Assembly: GCF_000816845.1 (NCBI RefSeq)
Contig: NZ_CP006880.1
Location: 620,001 to 684,000 of the forward strand
Direction: 5' to 3'
Origin: Rhizobium gallicum bv. gallicum R602sp
GTDB lineage: Bacteria > Pseudomonadota > Alphaproteobacteria > Rhizobiales > Rhizobiaceae
DNA length: 64,000 nt
Within the stretch, counting starts at the first letter, position 1; every line of letters starts with the position of its first letter. The notes beneath the pieces were generated by a model. The model was not told the DNA's origin and did not search any database. It saw only the letters and a list, made by a program, of their open reading frames with translations. A program made the translations under genes and the position numbers. Of this stretch, positions 27,498-37,156 are shown piece by piece.

Positions 27498-29027
27498 ATG
27501 GGAGACTATCTTTTAGGGATCGACGCCGGCAACACCGTCATCAAGGCGGTGATCTTCGATCGGACGGGCCAGGAACTGGCGCATGCGGGGGAGGAGGGCC
27601 ACAGCCGCATGCCATACCCCGGCCATGTCGAGCGCGATCTCGGCGAACTCTGGGCCCATGCCAAGCGTGTCATCCGCACCTGTGTGGACAAGGCGGGTAT
27701 CGTGGCGGCCGATATTGCGGCAATCGGCTGTGCTGGCCATGGCAACGGGCTTTATGCGCTCGACCGGAACGGCGAACCGCTCCTCGCCATCCAGTCGCTC
27801 GACACGCGGGCGATAGGTCTCGTCGAAGAATGGGCGGCGGAAGGCGTGGGCGACCGGACCTATCCGATCGGCCGCCAGCGCCCCTGGCCCTCGCAGACGC
27901 CAACGCTTCTTGCCTGGCTGAAGCGGCACAGGCCCGAGCTCTTCGAGCGCATCGGCACGGTGTTCTTCTCCAAGGATTTCGTCGTCAACCGTCTGACCGG
28001 CCGTCGCGTCAGCGAGGTCTCCGACATGTCAGGTGCCGGCCTGCTCGATCTCGCCGCCCGCCGGTACGACCGGACGCTGATGGCTGCCTATGGGCTGGCC
28101 GACTGCATGGACCTGCTGCCGCCGCTCATCGAAAGCGCCGACATCGCTGGCACCGTGACTGGAGAGGTCGCAGCGCAAACCGGCCTTGCAGCCGGCACGC
28201 CTGTCATCGGCGGATTGTTCGACGTCGTCGCCTCAGCACTCGGCTCGGGCGTCTCGCGCACCGGCAGCGCCTCGATCATCGCAGGCACGTGGAGCATCAA
28301 CCAGGTGATCATCGATCGCCCCGCCCTCGACGGGCCGGTCTTCATGTCCGCGACCTTCGACCGCAGCCGTTACATGGCGATGGAAAACAGCGCGACCTCG
28401 GCCGCCAATCTCGAATGGCTGGTACGGGAGTTCTTCGAGGGAGAACATCAGGAGAGCGTATCGCCCTTCGACGCCTGCTGCGCTTTAGCGGCTGCGATCG
28501 AACCGGCGTCCGACGATCCACTCTACCACCCCTACCTCTACGGCGCCCAGCAGGACGGCCATGCGCGGGCGGGCTTTTATGGGGTTGCGGGCTGGCATGG
28601 CAAGGGGCACCTGGTTCGCGCGCTTCTGGAAGGCGTCACCTTCGGGCATCGCCAGCACATCGAGACGATCCGCAAGGCGGGCGCCATCTTCGACGAGGCC
28701 GTGCTGTCGGGCGGCGGATCGCGCAGCCGCCTCTGGCCGCAGATATTCGCCGACGTGCTGGGTATGCCCGTTTCCGTCGCTGTCTCGCGGGAAACGGGCG
28801 CATTGGGCGCGGCGATTGCGGCGGGAACGGGCGTCGGCCTCTTTGCAGATTTCACGGAAGGGGCGAATGCCATGGTGCGGGTCGAACGGCACTACAAGCC
28901 GAACGATGCGCTGACGGCGCACTACAACAGGCGCTATGCGCTGTACAAGGATATTGCCGAAGCGATGACCCCCCTCTGGCGGCGGCTTTCGGCAACCAAG
29001 GACCAGGTGGCGGGAGCTGCGGCATGA
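27498..29027 (+). CDS. FGGY-family carbohydrate kinase, second copy
   Basis: A 509-residue sugar/polyol kinase. The N-terminal phosphate-binding DYLLGIDAGNTVIKAVIF, then GCAGHGNGLYALD and SLDTRAIGLVEEW, are FGGY hallmarks. The C-terminal half carries HPYLYGAQ, ARAGFYGVAGWHGKGH, LLEGVTFGHR and LSGGGSRS. It is paralogous to the truncated kinase at the left edge and belongs to the EryA/LyxK branch. The ATG at 27498 follows GGGAGGGG; a TTG two codons earlier is possible. It lies 30 bases after the aldolase and overlaps the next gene by four bases. Confidence 0.92.
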   Translation: MGDYLLGIDAGNTVIKAVIFDRTGQELAHAGEEGHSRMPYPGHVERDLGELWAHAKRVIRTCVDKAGIVAADIAAIGCAGHGNGLYALDRNGEPLLAIQSLDTRAIGLVEEWAAEGVGDRTYPIGRQRPWPSQTPTLLAWLKRHRPELFERIGTVFFSKDFVVNRLTGRRVSEVSDMSGAGLLDLAARRYDRTLMAAYGLADCMDLLPPLIESADIAGTVTGEVAAQTGLAAGTPVIGGLFDVVASALGSGVSRTGSASIIAGTWSINQVIIDRPALDGPVFMSATFDRSRYMAMENSATSAANLEWLVREFFEGEHQESVSPFDACCALAAAIEPASDDPLYHPYLYGAQQDGHARAGFYGVAGWHGKGHLVRALLEGVTFGHRQHIETIRKAGAIFDEAVLSGGGSRSRLWPQIFADVLGMPVSVAVSRETGALGAAIAAGTGVGLFADFTEGANAMVRVERHYKPNDALTAHYNRRYALYKDIAEAMTPLWRRLSATKDQVAGAAA

Positions 29028-30649
29028 ACATGCATGGCACTGAAATGCCGGTGGACGAAGGCATCTACGATTTCATCGTCGTGGGTGCCGGCTCGGCCGG
29101 ATGCGTCCTGGCAAACCGTCTGTCGGCCGATCCGAAGAACCGGGTCCTGCTGCTCGAAGCCGGCGGCTCGGATCGCTACCATTGGGTCCATGTGCCAATT
29201 GGCTATCTCTATTGCATGGGCAACCCGCGCACCGACTGGATGATGAAGACGGCCGCGGAAGCCGGCCTCAACGGCCGCGCGCTGAACTATCCGCGCGGCA
29301 AGCTGCTTGGGGGCTGCTCGTCGATCAACGGCATGATCTATATGCGCGGCCAAGCCGCCGACTACAACGACTGGCGGCAGGCCGGCAATGTGGGCTGGGG
29401 CTGGGACGACGTACTGCCGTACTTCTTGAAGTCAGAAGATAACTATCGTGGCAAGTCCGCCACGCACGGCGCCGGCGGCGAATGGCGCGTCGAACGCCAG
29501 CGCCTCTCCTGGCCGATCCTCGACGCCTTTCGCGACGCGGCGGAAGAGCTCGGCATTCCGAAGACCGGCGACTTCAACGACGGTGACAACGAGGGTTCGG
29601 GTTATTTCGAGGTCAACCAGCGCGGCGGCGTGCGCTGGAACACAACAAAAGCGTTCCTGCGGCCGGCGATGAAACGCACGAATCTGCGCCTGCTCACAGG
29701 TGCCGAAACTGAACGACTTGAATTCAACGGAAAGACGGTCACCGGCGTGCGCTTCCAGCATCGCGGCCGCCTCTGCGTCGCTCGCGCATCCCGAGAAGTC
29801 GTGCTATCGGCTGGAGCGATCAACTCACCGAAGATCCTGGAGCTGTCGGGCGTAGGCCGGCCGGAGGTGCTCTCCGCCAACGGAATTCCCATCCACCACG
29901 ACCTTCCGGGTGTCGGAGAGAACCTTCAGGACCACCTTCAGATCCGCACGATCTTCAAGATAGAAGGCGCGCGCACACTGAACCAACTCTATCACAGTCT
30001 CTTCAGCCGCGCCGGCATGGGTTTGCAATATGCCATCAGCCGGTCCGGCCCGCTCTCCATGGCGCCGAGCCAGCTCGGTATCTTTGCCAAGAGTGATCCG
30101 GCCGTCGCGACGGCCAATCTCGAGTACCATGTCCAACCGCTCAGCACCGATCGGCTTGGCGAACCGCTCCATCGCTATCCGGCTGTAACGGTGTCCGTCT
30201 GCAATCTCCGGCCCGAAAGCCGCGGCACGGTGCATGTGACGACGCCCGACGCGGCGCACCCGCCAGAAATCCGCCCGAATTACCTCTCCACCGGCGGCGA
30301 CCGGATTCTGGCGGCACAGTCCATCCGCCACGCTCGCAGCCTTATGAAAACGAAGGTGCTGGCGCGCTTCCGGCCGCAGGAAGTCCTTCCCGGTCGGGAG
30401 TACGACAGCGACGAGGAACTGATCCGCAGGGCGGGCGACATCGCGACGACCATTTTTCACCCAGTCGGCACGTGCAAGATGGGAAATGACACCTTGGCGG
30501 TGGTGGATCCGACGCTGAACGTGCACGGGATCGATAGATTGCGTATCGTCGACGCCTCTATCATGCCGAAGATTGTCTCCGGCAACACGAACTCGCCGGT
30601 GATTATGATCGCCGAGAAGGCTTCGGAAATCATTCTGAAGCAGTTGTGA
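29024..30649 (+). CDS. GMC-family FAD oxidoreductase (choline-dehydrogenase-like)
   Basis: A 541-residue FAD enzyme that oxidises an alcohol or polyol. The FAD motif VVGAGSAG is at residues 19-26, followed by PRGKLLGGCSSINGMIYMRG (first GMC signature), AGAINSPKILELSGVG (second signature) and the catalytic HPVGTCKMG histidine near the C terminus. Its ATGA start overlaps the kinase stop; a much longer open frame running back through the kinase gene is only a shadow. It probably performs the first oxidation of the imported polyol. It is the last gene of the operon. Confidence 0.92.
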   Translation: MNMHGTEMPVDEGIYDFIVVGAGSAGCVLANRLSADPKNRVLLLEAGGSDRYHWVHVPIGYLYCMGNPRTDWMMKTAAEAGLNGRALNYPRGKLLGGCSSINGMIYMRGQAADYNDWRQAGNVGWGWDDVLPYFLKSEDNYRGKSATHGAGGEWRVERQRLSWPILDAFRDAAEELGIPKTGDFNDGDNEGSGYFEVNQRGGVRWNTTKAFLRPAMKRTNLRLLTGAETERLEFNGKTVTGVRFQHRGRLCVARASREVVLSAGAINSPKILELSGVGRPEVLSANGIPIHHDLPGVGENLQDHLQIRTIFKIEGARTLNQLYHSLFSRAGMGLQYAISRSGPLSMAPSQLGIFAKSDPAVATANLEYHVQPLSTDRLGEPLHRYPAVTVSVCNLRPESRGTVHVTTPDAAHPPEIRPNYLSTGGDRILAAQSIRHARSLMKTKVLARFRPQEVLPGREYDSDEELIRRAGDIATTIFHPVGTCKMGNDTLAVVDPTLNVHGIDRLRIVDASIMPKIVSGNTNSPVIMIAEKASEIILKQL

Positions 30650-30733
30650 CAATAAAATGTGCTTAAGGCCGGCGCTGAAGTTCACGTTCAATCGCAGTGA
30701 GCGAGGCTCCAGTTTCGATCCTTTTATGTTGGA

Positions 30734-32122
30734 GTGGACGGCCCCTGAACGGCATCGAAATGTGCCAGAATGAGCTGTTAAGATCTCAATCGAAGGGGCC
30801 GCCCATGGACAAGATTATTCGTATTGGCATGGATACGTCAAAACATGTTTTTCAGTTGCATGGCGTGAATGCTGGAGAGAAGCCGGTCTTGCGTGAGAAA
30901 ATGCGACGCAAGGAGATGATCGACTTCTTCACGACCTGCCCGCCAACTTTGGTCGCGATCGAGGCCTGTGGTGGTTCGCATCATTGGGCACGGCTGCTCG
31001 CCTCATTCGGGCATGAGGTAAAAATGATCGCACCACAACTTGCCAAGCCCTACGTCAAACGGAACAAGAACGACGCAGCTGACGCCGAAGGGCTCTGCGA
31101 GGCAATGAGCCGCCCAACGATGCGGTTTGTTCCGGTGAAGACAGCTGATGAACAAGCGGCACTCATGCTGATCAGCGTCCGTACCCGCCTCATCGCCAAC
31201 CGCACCCAACTCGCCAACGCAATCCGGGGCTACGCCAATGAGTTTGGTGTCTCCGCAGCCAAGGGGCTGGCACATATCCCTATGCTGCTTGAAAGGATAC
31301 AGGCCGACGCGACTGTGCCAGAGCTCGCACAGGAATTGTTCATGAGCCAGGCCGAGGAATACGCTCAACTGGAAAAGAAGATTGCGGATGTGGAGGCCAA
31401 GGTAAAGGCATGGCAGCGTAACGACGAACGCAGCAGACGTCTCAACACCATTCCCGGCATTGGCCCAATCGGTTCGGCTCTTTTGATCATGAAGACACCC
31501 GCTCCGGAGCTGTTCCAGTCTGGCCGCCAGTTCGCAGCCTGGATAGGGTTGACGCCAGAAGATCACTCGACCGGCGGCAAGCTGCGGCTCGGTGGTATCA
31601 CCCGAGCCGGCGATGAAGCTCTGCGGGCCGTCTTGGTGGCAGGAGCAACCGCTGTCATTCATCACGCGCGGCGATCTGGTAAGGCTTCTCAATGGTTGGC
31701 GGAACTGCTCAGACGTAAGCCGCCTAAACTGGCAGCTGTCGCACTTGCCAACAAGATGGCGCGCATAGCCTGGAAACTCATGATCTCTGGGCAAACATAC
31801 AGCGCACAATCAGGAGCAGCTTTGACGGGATGCGCCACATGAAGATTGGCGAGCAAGAACCCTGGATATCCTGATCTTCACCACGTGTTGGTGATACAAC
31901 AACTTGCAGGATAATAGCAGATGGTGTGATCGATCGATCCGGGACACAGGATACTCCGGAAATCCCTTTGGCTCCTCAAGGCCGCCTTGATGTTTGGGAC
32001 CTGTGTTGCGGAAACCATCTTGGCCAGCGTTCATGTGCGGACGCAACAACAGGCCGGACATATGGACGCAAGCGATCTGGTCAAATTATCTCGAAATATC
32101 TTGCGAGTCGGGGGCCGTCCAC
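30734..32122 (+). mobile_element. IS110-family insertion sequence (IS1111-like)
   Basis: The span is bounded by a 12-base inverted repeat: GTGGACGGCCCC at 30734-30745 and GGGGCCGTCCAC at 32111-32122. Internal (subterminal) repeats of this kind are typical of the IS1111 group. The true ends probably lie a few bases outside. About 270 bases of non-coding DNA follow the transposase. It inserted just past the GMC oxidoreductase gene. The 32123-32635 stretch to its right shows no supported gene. Confidence 0.8.
30805..31842 (+). CDS. IS110-family transposase (DEDD type)
   Basis: A 345-residue transposase. The N-terminal DEDD domain has IGMDTSKHVFQLHGVN (Asp9), VAIEACGGSHHWA and KNDAADAEGLCEA. The C-terminal transposase_20 domain shows TIPGIGPIGSALL and AAWIGLTPEDHSTGGK. 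The ATG at 30805 is followed by the family start MDKIIRIGMD; the open frame upstream is not needed. It looks intact. Confidence 0.93.
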   Translation: MDKIIRIGMDTSKHVFQLHGVNAGEKPVLREKMRRKEMIDFFTTCPPTLVAIEACGGSHHWARLLASFGHEVKMIAPQLAKPYVKRNKNDAADAEGLCEAMSRPTMRFVPVKTADEQAALMLISVRTRLIANRTQLANAIRGYANEFGVSAAKGLAHIPMLLERIQADATVPELAQELFMSQAEEYAQLEKKIADVEAKVKAWQRNDERSRRLNTIPGIGPIGSALLIMKTPAPELFQSGRQFAAWIGLTPEDHSTGGKLRLGGITRAGDEALRAVLVAGATAVIHHARRSGKASQWLAELLRRKPPKLAAVALANKMARIAWKLMISGQTYSAQSGAALTGCAT

Positions 32123-32635
32123 ATAAGGGGTTTGTATTGGTCGTTTGGGCCGAGTATAAAGCTTTTTCTGCGGCACCGACGCTCACCAACGCTTTGGTCG
32201 TCAGACAGCCAAGCGCTTCTTCCTCGGAGCGTGGCTGCCGTTGAAACCGCTTCTCCAATCCCGTGCGGGATTGAGCCTCCATTCAACCATCTAGGTCCGC
32301 AGCTGTGCAACGCCTTGTAATGCAGACGGTCACCTCTTATCTTTTGGCAATCACCCACATAATCCCATACCGCGCGGCTTGCGTTCTGATGACGTCGACA
32401 ATCCGCGTGTCAAAGGGTAGCCGACGTGTGGCCCCCTGTGCTGCTAAGGTACTCGATTGAACAAGACAAGCATTGCTGCCGCGCCTGCGGCCATGAAGGT
32501 GCGAGCGCGGTGAGGTCGTCGCTCGGCCGGACAACAACTGGAAGCCGCCCCCCTGCCTTCTCACGCGCAGGGAACTGGAGGCGATCATTGCCAAGCATCG
32601 GCTGAACATAAACCACAATGATAAGGAACAAGCAG

Positions 32636-32830
32636 ATGCAGGTCATCGTCATAGACAGCGATCTCGAACAGGCCATCCGCGCGGTGAAAAAGAAGATCCA
32701 GTTCCTCGAGATGAAGCCCCTGGGAGCGTCGGGTTCATGAAGGAGCCCTGTCGATTACCTGATGGCAAAAGGTAGTCCGCAAGAAGATGCTGCGCGAGGG
32801 CCTCCTGCCTATCGCCATGCGACAAGCGTC
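32636..32830 (+). pseudogene. rpsU: Decayed ribosomal protein S21 gene
   Basis: The frame from ATG 32636 reads MQVIVIDSDLEQAIRAVKKK and then QFLEMKPLGASGS before a stop at 32740. The first half matches the start of bacterial S21 (MQVLVRDNNVDQALRALKKK in rhizobia). About 60 bases later another frame gives RKKMLREGLLPIA, the usual S21 tail. The middle is therefore frameshifted or deleted. S21 is a small-subunit protein involved in translation initiation. This must be a second, dead copy, or a short N-terminal remnant that may still be made (AAGGAACAAGCAG precedes the ATG). Confidence 0.7.
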
Positions 32831-32889
32831 TGCCCGTATGATCCCGCCGGCACACTGAGCCGGCAGCCGAAACCTTGAAAGGTCGAACA

Positions 32890-33084
32890 ATGGAAGAATT
32901 GCACAGCATAACAATCTCGCATGAGCGGCTCGATGATTGCCGTGATGTCGTCGAGCCTGATCTGAAGGATCTTATCCGCACTACGATCGCTTCTGGCTTC
33001 TCGGCCGAGGAAGTTCTTATTGCGATCAGCGAACTGGTGGCAGAAGATTTCGCCGCAGTCGTCAAAACGCCGAGTGTCCACTGA
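32890..33084 (+). CDS. Small hypothetical protein (64 residues)
   Basis: A 64-residue acidic protein of predicted helical character (MEELHSITISHERLDDCR, ending LVAEDFAAVVKTPSVH). Repeated leucine/isoleucine spacing in LIRTTIASGFSAEEVLIAI suggests a helix-turn-helix or amphipathic bundle. No family is recognised. AAAGG lies ten bases before the ATG. The next gene starts 21 bases later, so they may be co-transcribed. Confidence 0.55.
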   Translation: MEELHSITISHERLDDCRDVVEPDLKDLIRTTIASGFSAEEVLIAISELVAEDFAAVVKTPSVH

Positions 33085-33105
33085 CACGCCGGCGAGGAAC
33101 TGACC

Positions 33106-33681
33106 ATGAGAATTTCGCCGCAAGGAGACTTGTTTGCTGAAGCGGAGACGCGATTGCCCGAGGGATTGCGCTATCAACCCGCCGTCGTTCCCGAGGCGGT
33201 CCAGTCGGATCTGCTTCGAGAGATAAGACAATTGCCGCTGAAACCGTTCGACTTTCATGGCTTTGAAGGCAAACGAAAGGTCATCTCCTACGGCTGGAAG
33301 TATGACTTCGACAGGGAGCGGGTGAGGCGCATTGACGACGTCCCGCCGTTCCTTTTGCCCGTGCGCACCCTTGCGGCAGATTTCGCCGGTGTTGAACCCG
33401 ATGGATTGCAACAGGCGCTGATCACCGAATATGCGCCGGGCGCGCCGATCGGCTGGCATAAGGACAAAAAAGTGTTCGGCAGGGTCATCGGTGTTTCATT
33501 GCTATCGCCATGTACTTTCAGGTTGAGGCGTCGCGCCGGCCCGAACTGGGAGCGTGTCTCGGTGATTGCCGAGCCGGGCTCCGTTTACCTGCTCTCGGGT
33601 CCCGCCCGAAGCGAATGGGAGCACTCCATCCCGCCCGTCGAGCAGCTTCGCTATTCCATTACCTTCCGCGAGATCGGCTGA
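33106..33681 (+). CDS. AlkB-like 2-oxoglutarate/Fe(II) dioxygenase
   Basis: A 191-residue dioxygenase of the AlkB superfamily, which oxidatively demethylates nucleic acids. The iron ligands are visible as HxD in IGWHKDKKVFG and a later His in WEHSIPPVEQLRYSITFR, where the two arginines bind 2-oxoglutarate. Residues CTFRLRRRAG and SVYLLSGPARSEW complete the core barrel. It is smaller than Escherichia coli AlkB (about 216). Placement next to a DNA repair island supports a role in alkylation-damage repair, though RNA or protein substrates cannot be excluded. Confidence 0.85.
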   Translation: MRISPQGDLFAEAETRLPEGLRYQPAVVPEAVQSDLLREIRQLPLKPFDFHGFEGKRKVISYGWKYDFDRERVRRIDDVPPFLLPVRTLAADFAGVEPDGLQQALITEYAPGAPIGWHKDKKVFGRVIGVSLLSPCTFRLRRRAGPNWERVSVIAEPGSVYLLSGPARSEWEHSIPPVEQLRYSITFREIG

Positions 33682-33805
33682 CGGAACCGTGCAGGTTGCC
33701 TGAACGACGGCGCGATGATCTGGTTGGCCTTACGGTCTTGAACAGTCGGAGACAACTCCCAATATCAGTTCGTCAGGATCATTGGTGGCATGAAAGGAGG
33801 AAGAG

Positions 33806-34117
33806 ATGCCGCTCAACGATGTTCCATGGACCCGGCCGGTGAGGATTCGGCTGCAATGCGGTTTGGAGCGGACCTTCACAGGCGCTTACGACGCGTTGGA
33901 TTTTCTCGAAAACGAATGGCCACTGCGCCACGGAGAGCGCCATGAACGCGCGCTGAAGACGTGCCGGGGTGCCCTCAACGGAACCATTCCCGCTGTGATC
34001 GCGCGCGAGGCATTCCTGGCGGCTTGTCTCGAAGCCGGCATGCCTGCCGTCATGGTCCCGTGGAAGAGAAGGCCGGCCATCCACCCGGCCCGGCCAGTAC
34101 GGGCAGCCATTGTCTAG
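33806..34117 (+). CDS. DUF982 protein
   Basis: A 103-residue protein with the DUF982 pattern: PWTRPVRIRL at the start, TGAYDALDFLENEWPLRHGE in the middle and LAACLEAGM near the end. DUF982 proteins occur in many copies in Rhizobiaceae, often on plasmids, with no known role. AAAGGAGGAAGAG precedes the ATG at 33806. A strong hairpin follows the stop. Confidence 0.85.
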   Translation: MPLNDVPWTRPVRIRLQCGLERTFTGAYDALDFLENEWPLRHGERHERALKTCRGALNGTIPAVIAREAFLAACLEAGMPAVMVPWKRRPAIHPARPVRAAIV

Positions 34118-34129
34118 GGCGTCAGCGAC

Positions 34130-34155
34130 GGCCTCGTCTCCGAAGAGACGAGGCC
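34130..34155 (+). terminator. Hairpin after the DUF982 gene
   Basis: A perfect 11-base stem (GGCCTCGTCTC / GAGACGAGGCC) with loop CGAA. The T-run is missing, so termination may be incomplete. It separates the DUF982 gene from ligD. Confidence 0.6.
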
Positions 34156-34260
34156 TGGTACAAGCTTCCTGTTTTGCGATGATCGGCTGGAGGAACGCCA
34201 CCATGGAACTTCCAGCTGCCAACCAGCATTTCGCTGTCGGAGCTGTTTTCGGGAACAACC

Positions 34261-36903
34261 ATGGCCAGTGATAAACTATCGACCTATCGATCGAAGCGCG
34301 ATTTTCAAAGGACGGCTGAGCCCAGCGGTGAAGGGCGCATTGCGCGCAGCAATCGCCCTCGTTTCGTCATCCAGAAACACGACGCGACCCGCCTTCACTA
34401 TGATCTGAGGCTCGAGTTCGATGGGGTCTTCAAGTCCTGGGCCGTCACGAAAGGCCCGTCTCTCGACCCGCACGACAAGCGATTGGCGGTCGAGGTGGAG
34501 GACCACCCACTAGATTATGGCGATTTCGAAGGGACTATCCCGAAAGGCCAGTATGGCGGCGGTACTGTGATGCTATGGGACCGTGGCTATTGGAAGCCGG
34601 AAGGAAAGAAGAGCCCGAAGCAAGCTCTGGAAAAGGGCGACTTCAAATTCACCCTTGAAGGCAAACGCCTGCATGGCGGCTTCGTGCTGGTGCGCATGGG
34701 CAACGATCGCGAACGTGGTAAGCGAACCAACTGGCTGCTGATCAAGCACCATGACGCCTTCTCGGTCGAGGAGAATGGCGCGGCGATCCTGGAGGAGAAT
34801 GACACATCAGTCGCCTCCGGCCGAACAATGGAGATGATCGCCGCTGGCAAAGGGCGCAAGCCCAAACCATTCATCGTCGCGGGAGGCGACGTTCAGGCTG
34901 ATGCGGTCTGGGACAGCCATCAAGGGCTGGCCGCTGACGAGCGAAAATCGGATGTGCGAGCCGGCAAGGCGTCGGTTTCGCCTGTCGACCTGCCTGATTT
35001 CGTCGCGCCACAGCTCTGTCAGACCCTGAAGCGCCCTCCCGTGGGCAAGGGCTGGATCCACGAGATCAAGTTCGACGGTTACCGGATCCAGATGCGCGTG
35101 CTGGACGGTGAGGCGACACTGAAGACCCGAAAGGGCCTCGACTGGACAGCCAAATATCGCGAAATAGGCGAGGCGGCATCTGCACTGCCCGATTCAATTA
35201 TCGATGGTGAGATCTGCGCCCTCGACGAGAATGGTGCGCCCGATTTCGCGGCTCTGCAGGCGGCGCTTTCGGAAGGCAAAGCCGGGGATCTCGTCTACTT
35301 CGCATTCGATCTTCTCTACGACGGTGGTGAGGATTTGCGATCTCTGTCAGTTGCGGATCGGAAGGCGCGGTTGCAGAGCCTGCTGGCGGAGGCAGGCGAC
35401 AATCCCCGCATCCGGTTTGTCGAGCATTTCGAGACTGACGGCGACGCGGTCCTCAGATCTGCCTGCAAGCTGTCGCTGGAAGGCATCATCTCAAAACAGG
35501 TGGACGCGCCGTACCAATCCGGCCGAACAGAGACCTGGGCCAAATCCAAATGTCGCGCCGGCCACGAGGTCGTGCTCGGCGCTTATGCCAAGACGAATGG
35601 CAAGTTCAGATCCTTGTTGGTCGGCGTCTACCACGGCGACCACTTCGTCTATGTCGGCCGCGTCGGTACGGGATATGGCGCGAAGAAAGTGGAAACGCTG
35701 CTTCCGAAGTTGAAGGCGCTCGAGACGACGAATTCGCCCTTTACTGGCATCGGCGCGCCGAAGAAGGGGGCGGAAGTGACTTGGCTGAAGCCCGAACTCG
35801 TGGCGGAAATCGAATTCGCAGGCTGGACCGCCGACGGCCTTATCCGCCAGGCTGCTTTTAAGGGACTGCGCGATGACAAGCCGGCCAAGGAAGTCGTGGC
35901 CGAACGGCCGGCGAATCCTTCTAAAACCGACCTGCCGGGGCCGGCGCTGGTAGCCACGGCGGCCAGGTCGACGCGACGGAAGGGTGTTAAGGCGGACGTG
36001 ATGGGCGTGCTGATCTCCAACCCGGACAAGCCGCTGTGGCCGGATGCCAATGACAAGGGATCCGTCACCAAGGAAGAGTTGGCCCGCTATTACGAAGCCG
36101 TCGGCTCCTGGATGATCGAGCACATCAAAGGGCGGCCCTGCTCCATTATCCGCGCCCCCGACGGGATCGGTGGCGAGCAGTTTTTCCAGCGACATGCCAT
36201 GCCTGGCACCTCGAGGCTTCTCGAACTGGTCAAGGTCTTCGGTGACAAGAAGCCATATCTGCAGATCGACCGGATCGAGGGTTTGGCTGCCGTCGCTCAG
36301 ATCGGCGCTGTCGAACTGCATCCTTGGAATTGCGAGCCGCAGCAGCCAGAAGTGCCAGGGAGGCTCGTCTTTGACCTCGATCCTGGTCCGGACGTGCCCT
36401 TTTCCACCGTCGTTTCGGCGGCCCGCGATATGCGTGACAGGCTTGAGGAACTCGGCTTGATCAGTTTCTGCAAGACAACTGGCGGCAAGGGCCTTCATGT
36501 GGTTACCCCGCTTGCCATCAATAAACGCAAGCCGCTCTCCTGGTCTCAGGCGAAAGCGTTTGCGCATGCCGTCTGCCAGCAAATGGCGCGCGACAATCCC
36601 GAGCTCTATCTGATCAAGATGACCAAGAGCTTGAGGAACGGTCGGATATTCCTCGACTATCTGCGCAATGACCGCATGGCGACGGCGGTTGCACCATTGT
36701 CACCACGGGCCCGGTCCGGCGCCACCGTCTCGATGCCGCTGACATGGACGCAGGTCAAATCCGACCTCGATCCGAAGCGATTCACGGTCAGAACTGTGCC
36801 GGCTCTGCTCGCAAAGACATCGGCTTGGCAGGGCTATTGTGATGCCCAGCGGCCGCTGGAGCAGGCGATTAAGCGTTTGGGCAAGACAACAGCCGCCGCA
36901 TGA
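34261..36903 (+). CDS. ligD: ATP-dependent DNA ligase D (phosphoesterase-ligase-polymerase)
   Basis: An 880-residue multifunctional enzyme of bacterial non-homologous end joining. The N-terminal 3'-phosphoesterase domain (about residues 30-180) shows [17 protein letters not shown] and [11 protein letters not shown]. The ligase domain (about 245-545) has the nucleotidyl lysine Lys270 in EIKFDGYRI. The polymerase/primase domain (about 580-870) starts at ISNPDKPLW and has the metal-binding [10 protein letters not shown] near residue 705. It processes, fills and seals ends held by Ku. It is on the opposite strand to the ku and second ligase genes and converges on them. The order phosphoesterase-ligase-polymerase is the rhizobial/Pseudomonas type. 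Confidence 0.95.
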   Translation: MASDKLSTYRSKRDFQRTAEPSGEGRIARSNRPRFVIQKHDATRLHYDLRLEFDGVFKSWAVTKGPSLDPHDKRLAVEVEDHPLDYGDFEGTIPKGQYGGGTVMLWDRGYWKPEGKKSPKQALEKGDFKFTLEGKRLHGGFVLVRMGNDRERGKRTNWLLIKHHDAFSVEENGAAILEENDTSVASGRTMEMIAAGKGRKPKPFIVAGGDVQADAVWDSHQGLAADERKSDVRAGKASVSPVDLPDFVAPQLCQTLKRPPVGKGWIHEIKFDGYRIQMRVLDGEATLKTRKGLDWTAKYREIGEAASALPDSIIDGEICALDENGAPDFAALQAALSEGKAGDLVYFAFDLLYDGGEDLRSLSVADRKARLQSLLAEAGDNPRIRFVEHFETDGDAVLRSACKLSLEGIISKQVDAPYQSGRTETWAKSKCRAGHEVVLGAYAKTNGKFRSLLVGVYHGDHFVYVGRVGTGYGAKKVETLLPKLKALETTNSPFTGIGAPKKGAEVTWLKPELVAEIEFAGWTADGLIRQAAFKGLRDDKPAKEVVAERPANPSKTDLPGPALVATAARSTRRKGVKADVMGVLISNPDKPLWPDANDKGSVTKEELARYYEAVGSWMIEHIKGRPCSIIRAPDGIGGEQFFQRHAMPGTSRLLELVKVFGDKKPYLQIDRIEGLAAVAQIGAVELHPWNCEPQQPEVPGRLVFDLDPGPDVPFSTVVSAARDMRDRLEELGLISFCKTTGGKGLHVVTPLAINKRKPLSWSQAKAFAHAVCQQMARDNPELYLIKMTKSLRNGRIFLDYLRNDRMATAVAPLSPRARSGATVSMPLTWTQVKSDLDPKRFTVRTVPALLAKTSAWQGYCDAQRPLEQAIKRLGKTTAAA

Positions 36904-37156
36904 GCGGCATCTGCAATAGCCCTGCTGCCGATCGTATTGCCTTCATGGTCATGGCCTGAGTTGCCGTACCGATGATTTCATGCTGGTATGCCGTACATGC
37001 CAATATCCGCTTGAGAAGTGGCTTCACCTCATCACTGACGTGCCGAAGCCGCTCCTCCAGGGAAGCAATCGCCGCCTGTATCATCTCGACGCCTTTCGCG
37101 TGAACAGGTTCCGCGAAGCGCTGATCGGTGGCGCCGACTGTGTGATCTATTCCCAT
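36869..37156 (-). CDS. Small hypothetical protein coupled to the second ligase gene
   Basis: A 95-residue protein of unknown family ([14 protein letters not shown], then [19 protein letters not shown]). It is predicted mostly helical, with charged helices and a basic C terminus (MPLMRRLL). Its ATG shares the A of the ligase stop (TGATG), so translation is likely coupled. A TTG two codons upstream is the alternative. Its end overlaps the ligD 3' end by 35 bases in antisense. The coupling is the main support that it is real and repair-linked. Confidence 0.5.
   Translation of the reverse strand: MGIDHTVGATDQRFAEPVHAKGVEMIQAAIASLEERLRHVSDEVKPLLKRILACTAYQHEIIGTATQAMTMKAIRSAAGLLQMPLMRRLLSCPNA

Noticed and set aside
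27830..29023. Long open frame running through the kinase gene into the GMC oxidoreductase
   Set aside because: Only the part from 29024 matches a protein family; the rest is arginine-rich out-of-frame reading of the kinase.
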